From Akkermansia biwaensis (lineage in GTDB: Bacteria > Verrucomicrobiota > Verrucomicrobiia > Verrucomicrobiales > Akkermansiaceae): a stretch of DNA of 64,000 nt. The position numbers were made by a program, and so were the translations under genes. Location: positions 2,666,001 through 2,730,000 of the forward strand of contig NZ_AP025943.1 of the NCBI RefSeq assembly GCF_026072915.1, written 5' to 3'. The notes under the pieces were generated by a model. That model was not told the origin of the DNA. It did not search any database and saw only the letters and a program-made list of their open reading frames with translations. This document shows positions 17,740 through 26,539 of this stretch, one piece after another. Positions within the stretch are counted from its first letter, which is position 1. The number at the start of each line of letters is the position of its first letter.

Positions 17740-20700
17740 CTATTTGACCGCCGCTACTGCCGTTTTGGGAGCGTTCTCCTTGTACACGTGCAATTCCGCC
17801 AGGCGGACCTTGCCGCCCTTCTGTGAAAATTTGACGCGCAGCCTGTTCGTGGTGACCGGGTCGAACGTCCTCATGCACTTGATGAAGCCGTTGCCGGGGG
17901 CCTGGAGCATCCGCAGGACTTCCGGCTCGTCGGCGTACATCGCCTTCTGGGCGTCGCTCACTCCGGCGGTGGCCGGACCTACGGAACCCCAGTGGACGGG
18001 AATCCATTTGCCGCCCTTGTAGGCTTCAATGACGATGCGGGAATTCCCCTTGTCCAGCTTGAGGTCCACCGCCCGCAGGGAGGCGGGCGACTTCAGGGTG
18101 AGTTCCAACACCAGGGGATTGTCTTTCCCGTTCGGCATATCCAGTTCTTCTACGGTGGTGACGTCGCGGTCCAGAAGTTTGGCCGTGTCCACGCTGCCGC
18201 CGGAGGAAGCCTTCAGCTTGTAATCCGCGACTTCCTCGGAGCCGTTGCTCAGCAGCTTGAGTTCGCGCACGCGGCATTCCAGGCCGTGCCAGTCCGTGGA
18301 AACGCGGAACAGGCAGCGGGAACCCTGGGTCAGGCAGGAATCGTTCGGGGAAACCCACGTCTTCTTATTCTTCTTGTCCGTTTCGTCGTACACCTCGATC
18401 TGGTTGCCCTGGGAGGCCGCGGAAATATAGGTGCCGTCCGGCAGGTGGAAGGAGCAACCCCAGTTCCCGTGGTCGCGTATCAGGATGCCCGGAACCCACA
18501 AGTGGTTGCAATTGGTGACGGGGCGCGCCTTCTCCCCGCTGCCCACTTCAAAGCCGCCGACGGCGATGGGGCGGTCGTACTCCACGTCCAGATCGTTCAC
18601 GCGCCATTTGATCCTGGCCGTCATCTTGGGCACGCCCGGCTGGGTGGGGCCGCTGAGGTCCTTGTTGTAATTGTAAACGTTCCATTGGCCGCCGAATTTG
18701 GTGCTGGGCGTCCAGGAGACGGTTTCCATCGGGGAAAAGGTGGTGGTGTCGCTGAACTGCACGGTGCCGGCAAAGTCGTACTTGTAAGCTTCGTTGGCCT
18801 TGCTCTCCAGTTCCTTGTTGCGTTGCAGGCCCAGGGCACGGCCCCCCAGGGGCTGCTGGATGTCCAGGTTCAGGGAATATTCCCCGGGCTGGAGCTTGTC
18901 GTCCTTGCGCTTGGGTTCAAAGAAAATGCGCACGTCCATGCCCAGGAGCATTTCCGCACAGGTGGCCTTGGTGAGCTGGTCCACGCCGGGAAGGGACATG
19001 ATGGCCTTGGAAATGGGAAGGGCCCGTGAATTGACCAGGTCCATGAGCTTGAAGCGGCAGCCCTGTTCCACGGGGATCTTCTTCATGTCCCGGATGGCGG
19101 ACTTGAGGGAGGCGGGGGCCTTGGAACCCAGCGCCGCGCTGACCATGCTCCAGTTGCGGATGTAGGTATTCAGGAAGCGGGATTCCGTATCGTTGATGGG
19201 GGGAACCTTGCGGAAGGTCTTGGCCTGGAACTCGGGCTTCCCGGTGATGGCCAGGTTCTGCCGTTCCGCGCACAGCGCCGTGATCCACACGCCGGTGCGG
19301 ATGTAGGTGCCTATCACGGGGTCCGCCGTCATCAGCTCCAGCCTGTTGGGATTCTGCATCATGCCTCCGTCAAACGGGCGCAGCAGAGTGAGCTTCCAGC
19401 GGAAAGCCTCCATGTTCTTGTAATAAACTTCCGGATTGACGCGCCAGTAGGAGGGGAGGGCCCACATGATGGAAAGCGTTTCGGAGGAGTGGCCCTGGTC
19501 GCAGCCGCCGATGGGGCCTTCACTGTACATGATGCGGCTGTTTTTGGTGTACAATTCCGGCCCTCCGCAAATGAGGGAGGCGATGAAATAGGGACCGTGG
19601 CGGCCCGAATAAGTGCCTCCGCAATTGCGGTTGGGTTCAAAGGAAAAGGATTCCGTCATGCGTCCGTAGGGCCCCATGCCCGTGGGGCAGAGTTCCTGGG
19701 CGCGGTCCATCATCTTGTCCAGCACACCGTCTTCCACCCGCGCCGGGGTCTTGCTGGCCAGCGCCAGGAACAGGCACATGTGGGAGCCGCCAATGCTGAC
19801 CCCCGTGCCCGCATAGCCGGGATGGATGCCGTGCCCGGTGACGAAGTCCCCGTAAAGCACTTCGTTCTTCATGCGCTGCACACCGTTGCGGATGGCGGGT
19901 AGCACGGAATTGTCCCGATAGCGCAGCCAGTACTCGCACAGGAAGATGCCCGCGGAAGCCTGGGGAACCGCCCACCAGCACTGGGAGCCGGAAAAAGCGA
20001 TGTAATAAGCGGCCTTCTTGATGACCGGATCATACTTGGGATTGCCGGTAGCCATCAGGGCCAGTCCGGCCCAGGCCGTATCGTAATGGTTGCCGCAGTA
20101 ACCGCCGGGGCGTTCCCAGGAGCCGTCCTCGCGCTGCTGGGCGGCGAGCCATTCGCTCATCATGTGGACCACGGCCTTGCTCTTGGCGCAATTTTTCGGG
20201 AATCCGGGCGCATAGGACCCCAGCTGGGGAATCTTGAACGTAACGTTCTTCACGTACTTCTTGACGGCGTCCGGCAGGGTGGAGGCCCCTCCCGTGTACA
20301 CGGTGACCCCTACGCTTGCGGCCCCTCCGGGGGTGCCGGTTCCTTTCAGCTTCCAGTTGCCTTTGGGGATGTCGAAAACGATGGAGGAGACGGCGTGCGC
20401 CAGCCAGACCTTGCGTTCGGGGTCGTACTTGGCGGCGCCGTAGCCCACGCTGTACTGCAAGGGCCTGAGCTTTGTCAACGGAATGGGGCCTCCGGCCCCT
20501 TCCAGCCTCAGGTCCGACCATTCGAAACCGTCGCTACCAATGCCATTGCCGCCGTCGTCAACGTGCAGCCGGATCTGCTGGCCGCCCTGGATGGAGATGG
20601 AAAGATTGACGGGCTTTTTCGCCTTTTCCTCCCTGAACACTTCCTTCCAGAGGGGCTGGAGGCCCTGGATTTTTTCCACGTTCTCCGCCGGAATCAGGTT

Positions 20701-22131
20701 CAGGGTGATCTTTCCGGCGCCTTCCGCCTTGTCCACCAGCAGGCCCGCATGCATGTCCAGGCCGCGGGAATCCTGGAACTGGTAGGGCCCGTACGGAACA
20801 TCCAGGCTCAGGGAAGTCTTGAAGGGATGGCCGTCGATGCCGAGGATCACATCCCCCTTGTTCACATATTTTTCAGCGGGGGAACCTTCGATCACCTGGG
20901 TGACCACGTACACGTTCGCCACGGGGTCGCCGTTGGGGTCCAGCAGGGATTTGGGAAACATTCCCCTGAAATTGGGATTGGGCCAGGACGTGTCCAGCCC
21001 CCGGGCGCGGAACCCGAGGGGGCCGAAAGTGGTGATCCAGCCTTCGGCTATCTCTTCCTTGTTGCCGAACCAGCTTGTGTAAAGCTGGGAGTACTGTTTT
21101 TTCCACTGGTTGAGGGGAAGCGCCTTGGCATACTTCTTGATGTACGCGTTGACGTCCCCCATATTGGTGGTTTGCCGATGCGCCGTTGCGCGGGGCCTGC
21201 CTGCGGAGGCGGTTGCGGCGGCAGGTGCGTTGCGGGAAGGAGCGGCCGCTCGGGCGGAGGCGGAAGACGGTTTTTCCTTTTCCACCGGAGCCGCTTCCTT
21301 GGCGTCGGCGGCATCATCCGTTTCTGCAGGTGCGGTTTCAGGCTCTTCCGCCGCTGGTTCGGAAACGGTTTCCTCGTCCCCTGCCGCTTCGGGAGCGTCC
21401 GCCTTATCTTCGGCAGGCTGGTCGGCTGCGGAGGATGGTTCCTGCGGAGGCTGTTCTTCCGCGGCTGCGGTTTCCTGTTCAAAGGGGTCTGCCATTTCCG
21501 GAGCAGGCTGTGCGTCCTTGTTCCCGGCTTCCGGCTTGGGGACCTTCCTCTTTTCCTGAGGCTTGGCCGGTTCCTGGGCCAGAGCGGCTTCCTCACTGCG
21601 GCTGTGGGTAGAATAATGATACGCTCCGTACCCTCCCCCCAGCAGAACCAGAAGCAGAATCCATATTCCCAGGGAACTCTTCTTCCGGCGCGGCTGGGGC
21701 ACGGCGACCGGGGAAATGGGGGCTCCCGCGCCAGGCGTGGCCAGGGCCCGCTGGTCGCGCTGGAGGGAAACGGGCTGGGCCTGGGGCTCCTCCGTCCCGG
21801 CAGCCGGATGGGCGCCGGGCATGGCGTAAACCAGATACAGCGTGCCCTGGGCCGGAATCTCCGCCAGGGCGCCGGTGCGGAACTGGGCTTCAAAATCGTT
21901 TTTGAGCGGAATCACCTCCTGCTCGATGTCGGTGCTTTCCGGATAGCGCAGCTTGCCGCTTTCCGGATCGCGCACGGCCAGGCCCTGCGGGCAGAACTCC
22001 CGGACCAGGTACTGGACATGGCTGGAATCCGCCGCAAAATAAACGTGGCAGAGGGGATCCGTCTGCTTCAGAGACTGGATAAGATAGCCGTTGATATTGA
22101 ATCCCGAGGGAAGGGGAGGGGTTGTTTCCAT
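17740..22131 (-). CDS. Giant DUF6288-type membrane-anchored protein with kinase-N-lobe-like head
   Basis: The 1463-residue protein (start METTPPLPSGF) has several parts. Residues about 10-110 read like the start of a eukaryotic-type kinase domain: NINGYLIQSLKQ, then HVYFAADSS, YLVREFCPQGLAVRDPESG, and TLYLVYAMPG. The C-lobe with HRD and DFG motifs is absent. One transmembrane helix follows (SLGIWILLLVLLGGGYGAY), then a 150-residue Ala/Glu/Pro linker. Next comes a PDZ-like region (VIEGSPAEKYVNKGDVILGI), then a galactose-binding-like sandwich. A long alpha/alpha-toroid section (QQREDGSW, GNHYDTAWAGLALMATG, GTGVSIGGSHM) resembles terpenoid-cyclase or pectate-lyase-like folds of DUF6288 proteins. 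The C-terminus has further sandwich domains. I infer a cytoplasmic head and a periplasmic body. Function is unknown; the gene is single and divergent from malic enzyme. Confidence 0.75.
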   Translation of the reverse strand: METTPPLPSGFNINGYLIQSLKQTDPLCHVYFAADSSHVQYLVREFCPQGLAVRDPESGKLRYPESTDIEQEVIPLKNDFEAQFRTGALAEIPAQGTLYLVYAMPGAHPAAGTEEPQAQPVSLQRDQRALATPGAGAPISPVAVPQPRRKKSSLGIWILLLVLLGGGYGAYHYSTHSRSEEAALAQEPAKPQEKRKVPKPEAGNKDAQPAPEMADPFEQETAAAEEQPPQEPSSAADQPAEDKADAPEAAGDEETVSEPAAEEPETAPAETDDAADAKEAAPVEKEKPSSASARAAAPSRNAPAAATASAGRPRATAHRQTTNMGDVNAYIKKYAKALPLNQWKKQYSQLYTSWFGNKEEIAEGWITTFGPLGFRARGLDTSWPNPNFRGMFPKSLLDPNGDPVANVYVVTQVIEGSPAEKYVNKGDVILGIDGHPFKTSLSLDVPYGPYQFQDSRGLDMHAGLLVDKAEGAGKITLNLIPAENVEKIQGLQPLWKEVFREEKAKKPVNLSISIQGGQQIRLHVDDGGNGIGSDGFEWSDLRLEGAGGPIPLTKLRPLQYSVGYGAAKYDPERKVWLAHAVSSIVFDIPKGNWKLKGTGTPGGAASVGVTVYTGGASTLPDAVKKYVKNVTFKIPQLGSYAPGFPKNCAKSKAVVHMMSEWLAAQQREDGSWERPGGYCGNHYDTAWAGLALMATGNPKYDPVIKKAAYYIAFSGSQCWWAVPQASAGIFLCEYWLRYRDNSVLPAIRNGVQRMKNEVLYGDFVTGHGIHPGYAGTGVSIGGSHMCLFLALASKTPARVEDGVLDKMMDRAQELCPTGMGPYGRMTESFSFEPNRNCGGTYSGRHGPYFIASLICGGPELYTKNSRIMYSEGPIGGCDQGHSSETLSIMWALPSYWRVNPEVYYKNMEAFRWKLTLLRPFDGGMMQNPNRLELMTADPVIGTYIRTGVWITALCAERQNLAITGKPEFQAKTFRKVPPINDTESRFLNTYIRNWSMVSAALGSKAPASLKSAIRDMKKIPVEQGCRFKLMDLVNSRALPISKAIMSLPGVDQLTKATCAEMLLGMDVRIFFEPKRKDDKLQPGEYSLNLDIQQPLGGRALGLQRNKELESKANEAYKYDFAGTVQFSDTTTFSPMETVSWTPSTKFGGQWNVYNYNKDLSGPTQPGVPKMTARIKWRVNDLDVEYDRPIAVGGFEVGSGEKARPVTNCNHLWVPGILIRDHGNWGCSFHLPDGTYISAASQGNQIEVYDETDKKNKKTWVSPNDSCLTQGSRCLFRVSTDWHGLECRVRELKLLSNGSEEVADYKLKASSGGSVDTAKLLDRDVTTVEELDMPNGKDNPLVLELTLKSPASLRAVDLKLDKGNSRIVIEAYKGGKWIPVHWGSVGPATAGVSDAQKAMYADEPEVLRMLQAPGNGFIKCMRTFDPVTTNRLRVKFSQKGGKVRLAELHVYKENAPKTAVAAVK

Positions 22132-22304
22132 GAACGAAGACGGTTGATATTCCGTAGACCCTTTACCATATTTCTGCGTCCCTTTCAATTTAAAAGAAAC
22201 GCCGTCCGGATATGGACCTTGTGACGCGATTAAAAGATTATTTGCTTGAATGCACGCTGATTATGTGGTGCAAGCAAGGCTCGATTTTCCGTTCCCCTAC
22301 GACC

Positions 22305-23615
22305 ATGAGTTCCGACATCAGACTAGACGCCTTGCAGTACCACTCCCAGCCCCGTCCCGGAAAGATGGAGACGCTGCCCTGCAAGCCCTGCTTTTCGCAA
22401 CGGGATTTAACGCTCGCCTATTCCCCGGGCGTTGCTGAACCCTGCCTCCGCATTAAGGAAGACCCCTCCCAGAGCGCCCTGTACACCGGCCGTTCCAACC
22501 TGGTGGGCGTCATTACCAACGGCACGGCCGTGCTCGGCCTGGGCAACATAGGTCCGGACGCCGCCAAGCCGGTGATGGAAGGCAAGGGGCTTTTATTCAA
22601 GGTGTTCGCGGATATCGACGTTTTCGATATCGAGCTGAACATCAAGGAGCCTGAAAAACTGATCGAGGTCATCAAGACCATGGAGCCCACCTTCGGCGCG
22701 ATCAACCTGGAAGACATCAAGGCGCCGGAATGCTTCATGGTGGAGGAACGCCTCCGCGAAGAAATGGACATTCCCGTGTTCCATGACGACCAGCACGGCA
22801 CGGCCGTGATCTCCGGCGCGGCCCTGCTGAACGCCGCGGAATTGACGGGGCGCAAGCTGGAAGACCTGAAAGTCGTCGTCGTCGGGGCAGGAGCCGCGGG
22901 CATTTCCTGCGCCAAATTCTACATGACCCTGGGTGTCCGCCGCGAGCATATTTACATGTTCGACTCCAAGGGGCTGATCCATACGGGCCGCATCGACTTG
23001 CACGCCACGAAGGCGCAATTCTCCCAGTCGGAAGACTGTACGCTGGAAGAAGCCCTGACCGGGGCGGACGTCTTCCTGGGCCTCTCCACCAAAGGGTTGC
23101 TGACCCAGGACATGGTGAAACTGATGGCCCCCTCTCCCATCATCTTCGCCTGTGCGAACCCGGACCCGGAAATCACCTACCAGGACGCCAAAAAGGCGCG
23201 CCCGGACTGCATCATGGGTTCCGGCCGTTCCGACTGGCCCAACCAGGTGAACAACGTCTCCTGCTTCCCGTTCATTTTCCGCGCCGCTCTGGATGTGCGC
23301 GCCTCCGTCATCAACGAACAGATGAAAATCGCCGCCGCGCGCGCTTTGGCGGACCTGGCGAAGGAACCCGTTCCCCAGGAAGTGGTGGACATGTACGGCG
23401 GCGCCCCACTCAGTTTCGGCATTGATTACGTGATTCCCAAGCCCATTGATCCCCGCATCATCGAATGGGAATGCCCGGCCGTGGCCCAGGCGGCCATGAT
23501 CTCCGGCGTGGCGCAGGCTCCCATTCGCGACATGGAAGCGTACAAGATGGAATTGAGCAAGCGCATTGCCGCCGTGCGGGAACGCGCCTCCGGAGTCGTG
23601 CGCAGTTATCTGTAA
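22305..23615 (+). CDS. maeB: NADP-dependent malic enzyme (short form)
   Basis: Malic enzyme decarboxylates malate to pyruvate with NAD(P)+ reduction. The 436-residue product carries the characteristic segments: the catalytic Tyr in LAYSPGVAEPC, GNIGPDAAKPVMEGKG with the catalytic Lys nearby, the metal-binding FHDDQHGTAV, and the Rossmann motif VVVGAGAAGISCAKF. It lacks the C-terminal phosphotransacetylase-like domain of long MaeB proteins. The start MSSDIRLDALQYH (22305) was chosen because the family begins near that point; the upstream 31 codons of open frame look non-coding. A strong terminator follows. Confidence 0.92.
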   Translation: MSSDIRLDALQYHSQPRPGKMETLPCKPCFSQRDLTLAYSPGVAEPCLRIKEDPSQSALYTGRSNLVGVITNGTAVLGLGNIGPDAAKPVMEGKGLLFKVFADIDVFDIELNIKEPEKLIEVIKTMEPTFGAINLEDIKAPECFMVEERLREEMDIPVFHDDQHGTAVISGAALLNAAELTGRKLEDLKVVVVGAGAAGISCAKFYMTLGVRREHIYMFDSKGLIHTGRIDLHATKAQFSQSEDCTLEEALTGADVFLGLSTKGLLTQDMVKLMAPSPIIFACANPDPEITYQDAKKARPDCIMGSGRSDWPNQVNNVSCFPFIFRAALDVRASVINEQMKIAAARALADLAKEPVPQEVVDMYGGAPLSFGIDYVIPKPIDPRIIEWECPAVAQAAMISGVAQAPIRDMEAYKMELSKRIAAVRERASGVVRSYL

Positions 23616-23661
23616 GGCCGGAACGGCGCCCATGCGGGCTCTTGACGGGAAAAATGTCCCG

Positions 23662-23698
23662 AACCGGAAGGTGCCGGATGTGCCTTCCGGTTTTTTTT
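23662..23698 (+). terminator. Rho-independent terminator of maeB
   Basis: A perfect 10-bp stem (AACCGGAAGG with CCTTCCGGTT) has an 11-nt loop and runs into eight T residues, 46 bp after the stop codon. Confidence 0.95.
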
Positions 23699-23927
23699 GG
23701 CAGGCTTTCGTTCTCTGTTCCTTCATTCCTCCATTCTGGACCGGAATGGGGAGAGAGTTTTTGGGTGTACGAAAAAGGTCTGGCTTTTAAAAAGCTTGAA
23801 CACAAACGGATCATGATGTATGCAGCATCAAGATGACCTACTATGGAATTTTTCAGCATGGAATGATTCTTGCCGCATGCGCGGCGGTGACATATGCGGA
23901 GCCCGTTGTCCCTCGGAACATTTGCCC

Positions 23928-24941
23928 ATGAAAAAGATGCTGGACGGACCGGCTCCGGTGACGGAAAACCTTCCTTCTTCCCGGGAGGCCTGCGACCGTT
24001 ATCTCGCATCGGGCCTTTTGTCCCGGGATCCGTGCATGCTGAAAACGGCAAGGGACGGTCTGGGGATGGTTCCGGACGCCGCATGGGAGGAGGAAGGCGG
24101 ATGGAAGGCCTTGAAAGTCCATCTGGACGGTTCCGTATCGTGGGTGTCTTTTGACGGCAGGGGGACGCCGGAAAACGGGGAATGGGGCTTTGGCCCGGTG
24201 GAGGTGGATCACCGTTCCGTGACGGTCTCCATCCGGGAATACGGAAATTGGAAGACGGGAACGACCAAGGTTCTTTCTGAAATGAACTACCTGTTTCACC
24301 CACGCGGAGAATGGATGAGGGAAGTGAGGAACCTCTCCTTTCCCGATGGAAGAAACTTCAATGACTGGTCGCTCTCCCATCGTCCGGACGGCCCGTTCAG
24401 GTGCAGGAATGACAACTGGGTTCTGGTAGGATGTCCGAATTATACCCTGCATTCCTGGAAAGTGGAGAATGAACGGCTGCTCTGGTGGAAAAATGAGGAA
24501 ATTCCCGTTTCTGAAAAGGAGAACGAAACAAGGCAGAGCCTGGACTGGCATGGAGACGCGTCTGCCCCGGCTCCAGAAAATGCCGCCGCCGTGTATGCCA
24601 CCACCATGTATTTCCCGGGTGGAGGAAGTTCTCATCCTTCCCGCAAAATCATGGAAGATATGAAGAAAAAGGAAATCGGGTGCCTTTATTACGACGCCTC
24701 CGGACATGAAACAGCCCTGCTGGTGTACCGGAACGGGAATCTGGATAAAAAACACTCCTGGTTCTTACAGCCGCGCATGGATGCCCGGGCCGTGGCGGAG
24801 AAGGAAAAAAAGGCGGGAAGTGACGAAGAAAGGCACCTGATAAAGTATCTCTACCGTTTCGCTCCGTATGCGGAAAGGGCGGAAGGACAGAAAACGGGCG
24901 GCTCCGCTTCACCGGAAGCCGGCGGCGCCCCGGTTCATTAA
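23928..24941 (+). CDS. Protein of unknown function
   Basis: I do not recognise this protein. From MKKMLDGPAP it has 337 residues; the same frame is open back to 23820. The middle (about residues 60-210) is rich in Trp, Gly, Arg and aromatic residues (GSVSWVSFDGRG, SIREYGNWKTGTTKVL, DGRNFNDWSLSHRPDG), which suggests a beta-rich fold. The C-terminus is helical and basic. No export signal is in frame, but a 32-codon frame ending in ATGA over this start reads like a signal peptide (see findings). The gene converges on menD and shares the four bases TTAA of both stop codons. Confidence 0.6.
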   Translation: MKKMLDGPAPVTENLPSSREACDRYLASGLLSRDPCMLKTARDGLGMVPDAAWEEEGGWKALKVHLDGSVSWVSFDGRGTPENGEWGFGPVEVDHRSVTVSIREYGNWKTGTTKVLSEMNYLFHPRGEWMREVRNLSFPDGRNFNDWSLSHRPDGPFRCRNDNWVLVGCPNYTLHSWKVENERLLWWKNEEIPVSEKENETRQSLDWHGDASAPAPENAAAVYATTMYFPGGGSSHPSRKIMEDMKKKEIGCLYYDASGHETALLVYRNGNLDKKHSWFLQPRMDARAVAEKEKKAGSDEERHLIKYLYRFAPYAERAEGQKTGGSASPEAGGAPVH

Positions 24942-26533
24942 CTTTGGGCCAGGGCGTTCCGTACCTGTTCCGTCTGCGCCGGGTCCGGAACAAGCTCCGC
25001 AAGAATGGCAGCGTCTTTTTCAAGCGCCTCAAGCTGGTCGAATTCATCCGCCGTGCGGATGCACACGTAGCGCATGCCCCACTGTTCCGCAATGGCCTTG
25101 AAGGAACGAGCGTGCGGCTGAATGAGCAATCTTTCCAGGGCTTCCGGATGTTTGTTCCCTCCCGGAAGGGCGCGGAAAATGCCGCCGCCTCCGTTGTTGA
25201 CGACGCCCAGGACGCGCGTTCCGGAATCCAGTTGCGGGAGCATGGCCAGGGCATTGGAATCATACAGGGCGGTCAGGTCCCCCAGCAGGGCCCAGGCGCG
25301 GGCACACCGGGCGGAAGCGCCCAGGAACGTGGAAATCTGGCCGTCAATGCCGTTGGCGCCGCGGTTGGCGCGCACATTTTCCGTGGGCACCGCCGTCTGG
25401 GCGAAGCTGTTCCAGTAGCGCACGGGCATGGAATTGCCCAGGTAAATGCAGTCGCCGTCCGCGGCAAAGCAGGAAAAGGCGCGCACCATGGCCTGTTCGC
25501 TGTCCGGGCAGGTAATGAGCAGCTCCTCCAATTGGGCCTTGCGGCGCTTGTTCATGGCGCGCAGGCCGTTGACGTCGCCGATGGAATCCACATCCCCCAA
25601 GGCGCGCAGGACGGCGTCCAGATCCCCCGTCACCACGGAGGAAGGTCGCGCCAGTCCGGAAAAGCCGGTGCGGGTAATGGAAAACACCTCCGTAGAGGGA
25701 ATATCCTCCAGGTCCCGCCAGAAGCGGGACACGGGAACGTCCCCGACTCTCAGCAGAACGGCGGGCGGATTCTGTTTCAGCAGCCGGTCCGCATCCGTCA
25801 GGGCCAGATGGTCCAGTTCCTCCCGGAGCCCGGAGGTGGCGTCTGCCACGACGGGAGCTTTCAATTCATTGGCCAGCCACAGGGCGGGGGCCTGTTCCGT
25901 GGGGTCCAGCCCGCCGAGCATCAGGACGAGGCCGTGGCGGGCCTTGAAGCGCAGGGCCTGGGCCAGGCCGGACAGGGAACCGCGGAACTTGTTCTCTTCC
26001 GGCGGTTCCGCCGGGTAAAGGTCGCAATGGCCCGGATTCCACGTGGGGTCCGGGTCCGGCAGGCACACGTTGATATGGAGGGGGGACGCGTAATCCCAGT
26101 CTTCCAGGATATCTTCCGGCAGGTCGTCCGGCGTCTGAAGATCAATCGTGGGAGCATAAATGCCGAACATGTCCGCCTGCTCGATAGCCTGTGGGGCGGC
26201 GGAACCGCGGTAGTCCGCCGGACGGTCCGCCGTGAGCAGGAGCAGGGGCCTGCGCTGGTAGTACGCTTCCACCACGGCGGGGAGCAATTCCGCCGCCGCC
26301 GTGCCGGACGTGGTCACTACGGCTGCGGGCAGCCCCATGTCCTGAATGCGCCCCAGCGCGAAAAACGCGGCGGAACGTTCGTCAAAATGAGTCCATTGCA
26401 CCAAATCCTCCGCGGCGGCCAGCACCTGCAGCAGCGCCATGTTGCGCGCGCCGGGGCAGACTACCCATTCACAAATGCCGCCCAGGCAGCACTGGGCCAG
26501 CAGGGACTTGACGAAGGACGTGGAGGCGTTCAC
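24938..26533 (-). CDS. menD: 2-succinyl-5-enolpyruvyl-6-hydroxy-3-cyclohexene-1-carboxylate synthase
   Basis: MenD is a thiamine-diphosphate enzyme that joins isochorismate and 2-oxoglutarate in menaquinone synthesis. The 531-residue product has the ThDP enzyme layout: VVCPGARNMAL and HFDERSAAFFALG with the cofactor-activating Glu early, then TTSGTAAAELLPAVVEA. The C-terminal ThDP/Mg motif runs from GDLTALYDSNAL to VVNNGGGGIF. The family normally has VCPGSRS in the first segment; here it reads CPGARNM. The menaquinone it helps make would be the acceptor for the hydrogenase encoded earlier in the window. It lies 6 bp after metG on the same strand, so the two are probably co-transcribed. Confidence 0.93.
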   Translation of the reverse strand: MNASTSFVKSLLAQCCLGGICEWVVCPGARNMALLQVLAAAEDLVQWTHFDERSAAFFALGRIQDMGLPAAVVTTSGTAAAELLPAVVEAYYQRRPLLLLTADRPADYRGSAAPQAIEQADMFGIYAPTIDLQTPDDLPEDILEDWDYASPLHINVCLPDPDPTWNPGHCDLYPAEPPEENKFRGSLSGLAQALRFKARHGLVLMLGGLDPTEQAPALWLANELKAPVVADATSGLREELDHLALTDADRLLKQNPPAVLLRVGDVPVSRFWRDLEDIPSTEVFSITRTGFSGLARPSSVVTGDLDAVLRALGDVDSIGDVNGLRAMNKRRKAQLEELLITCPDSEQAMVRAFSCFAADGDCIYLGNSMPVRYWNSFAQTAVPTENVRANRGANGIDGQISTFLGASARCARAWALLGDLTALYDSNALAMLPQLDSGTRVLGVVNNGGGGIFRALPGGNKHPEALERLLIQPHARSFKAIAEQWGMRYVCIRTADEFDQLEALEKDAAILAELVPDPAQTEQVRNALAQS

Positions 26534-26539
26534 GGGACC

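Noticed and set aside
20086-22224. 712-residue open frame on the plus strand
   Set aside because: Antisense to the DUF6288 gene; no domain pattern, Gly/Arg/Val-rich composition typical of shadow frames.
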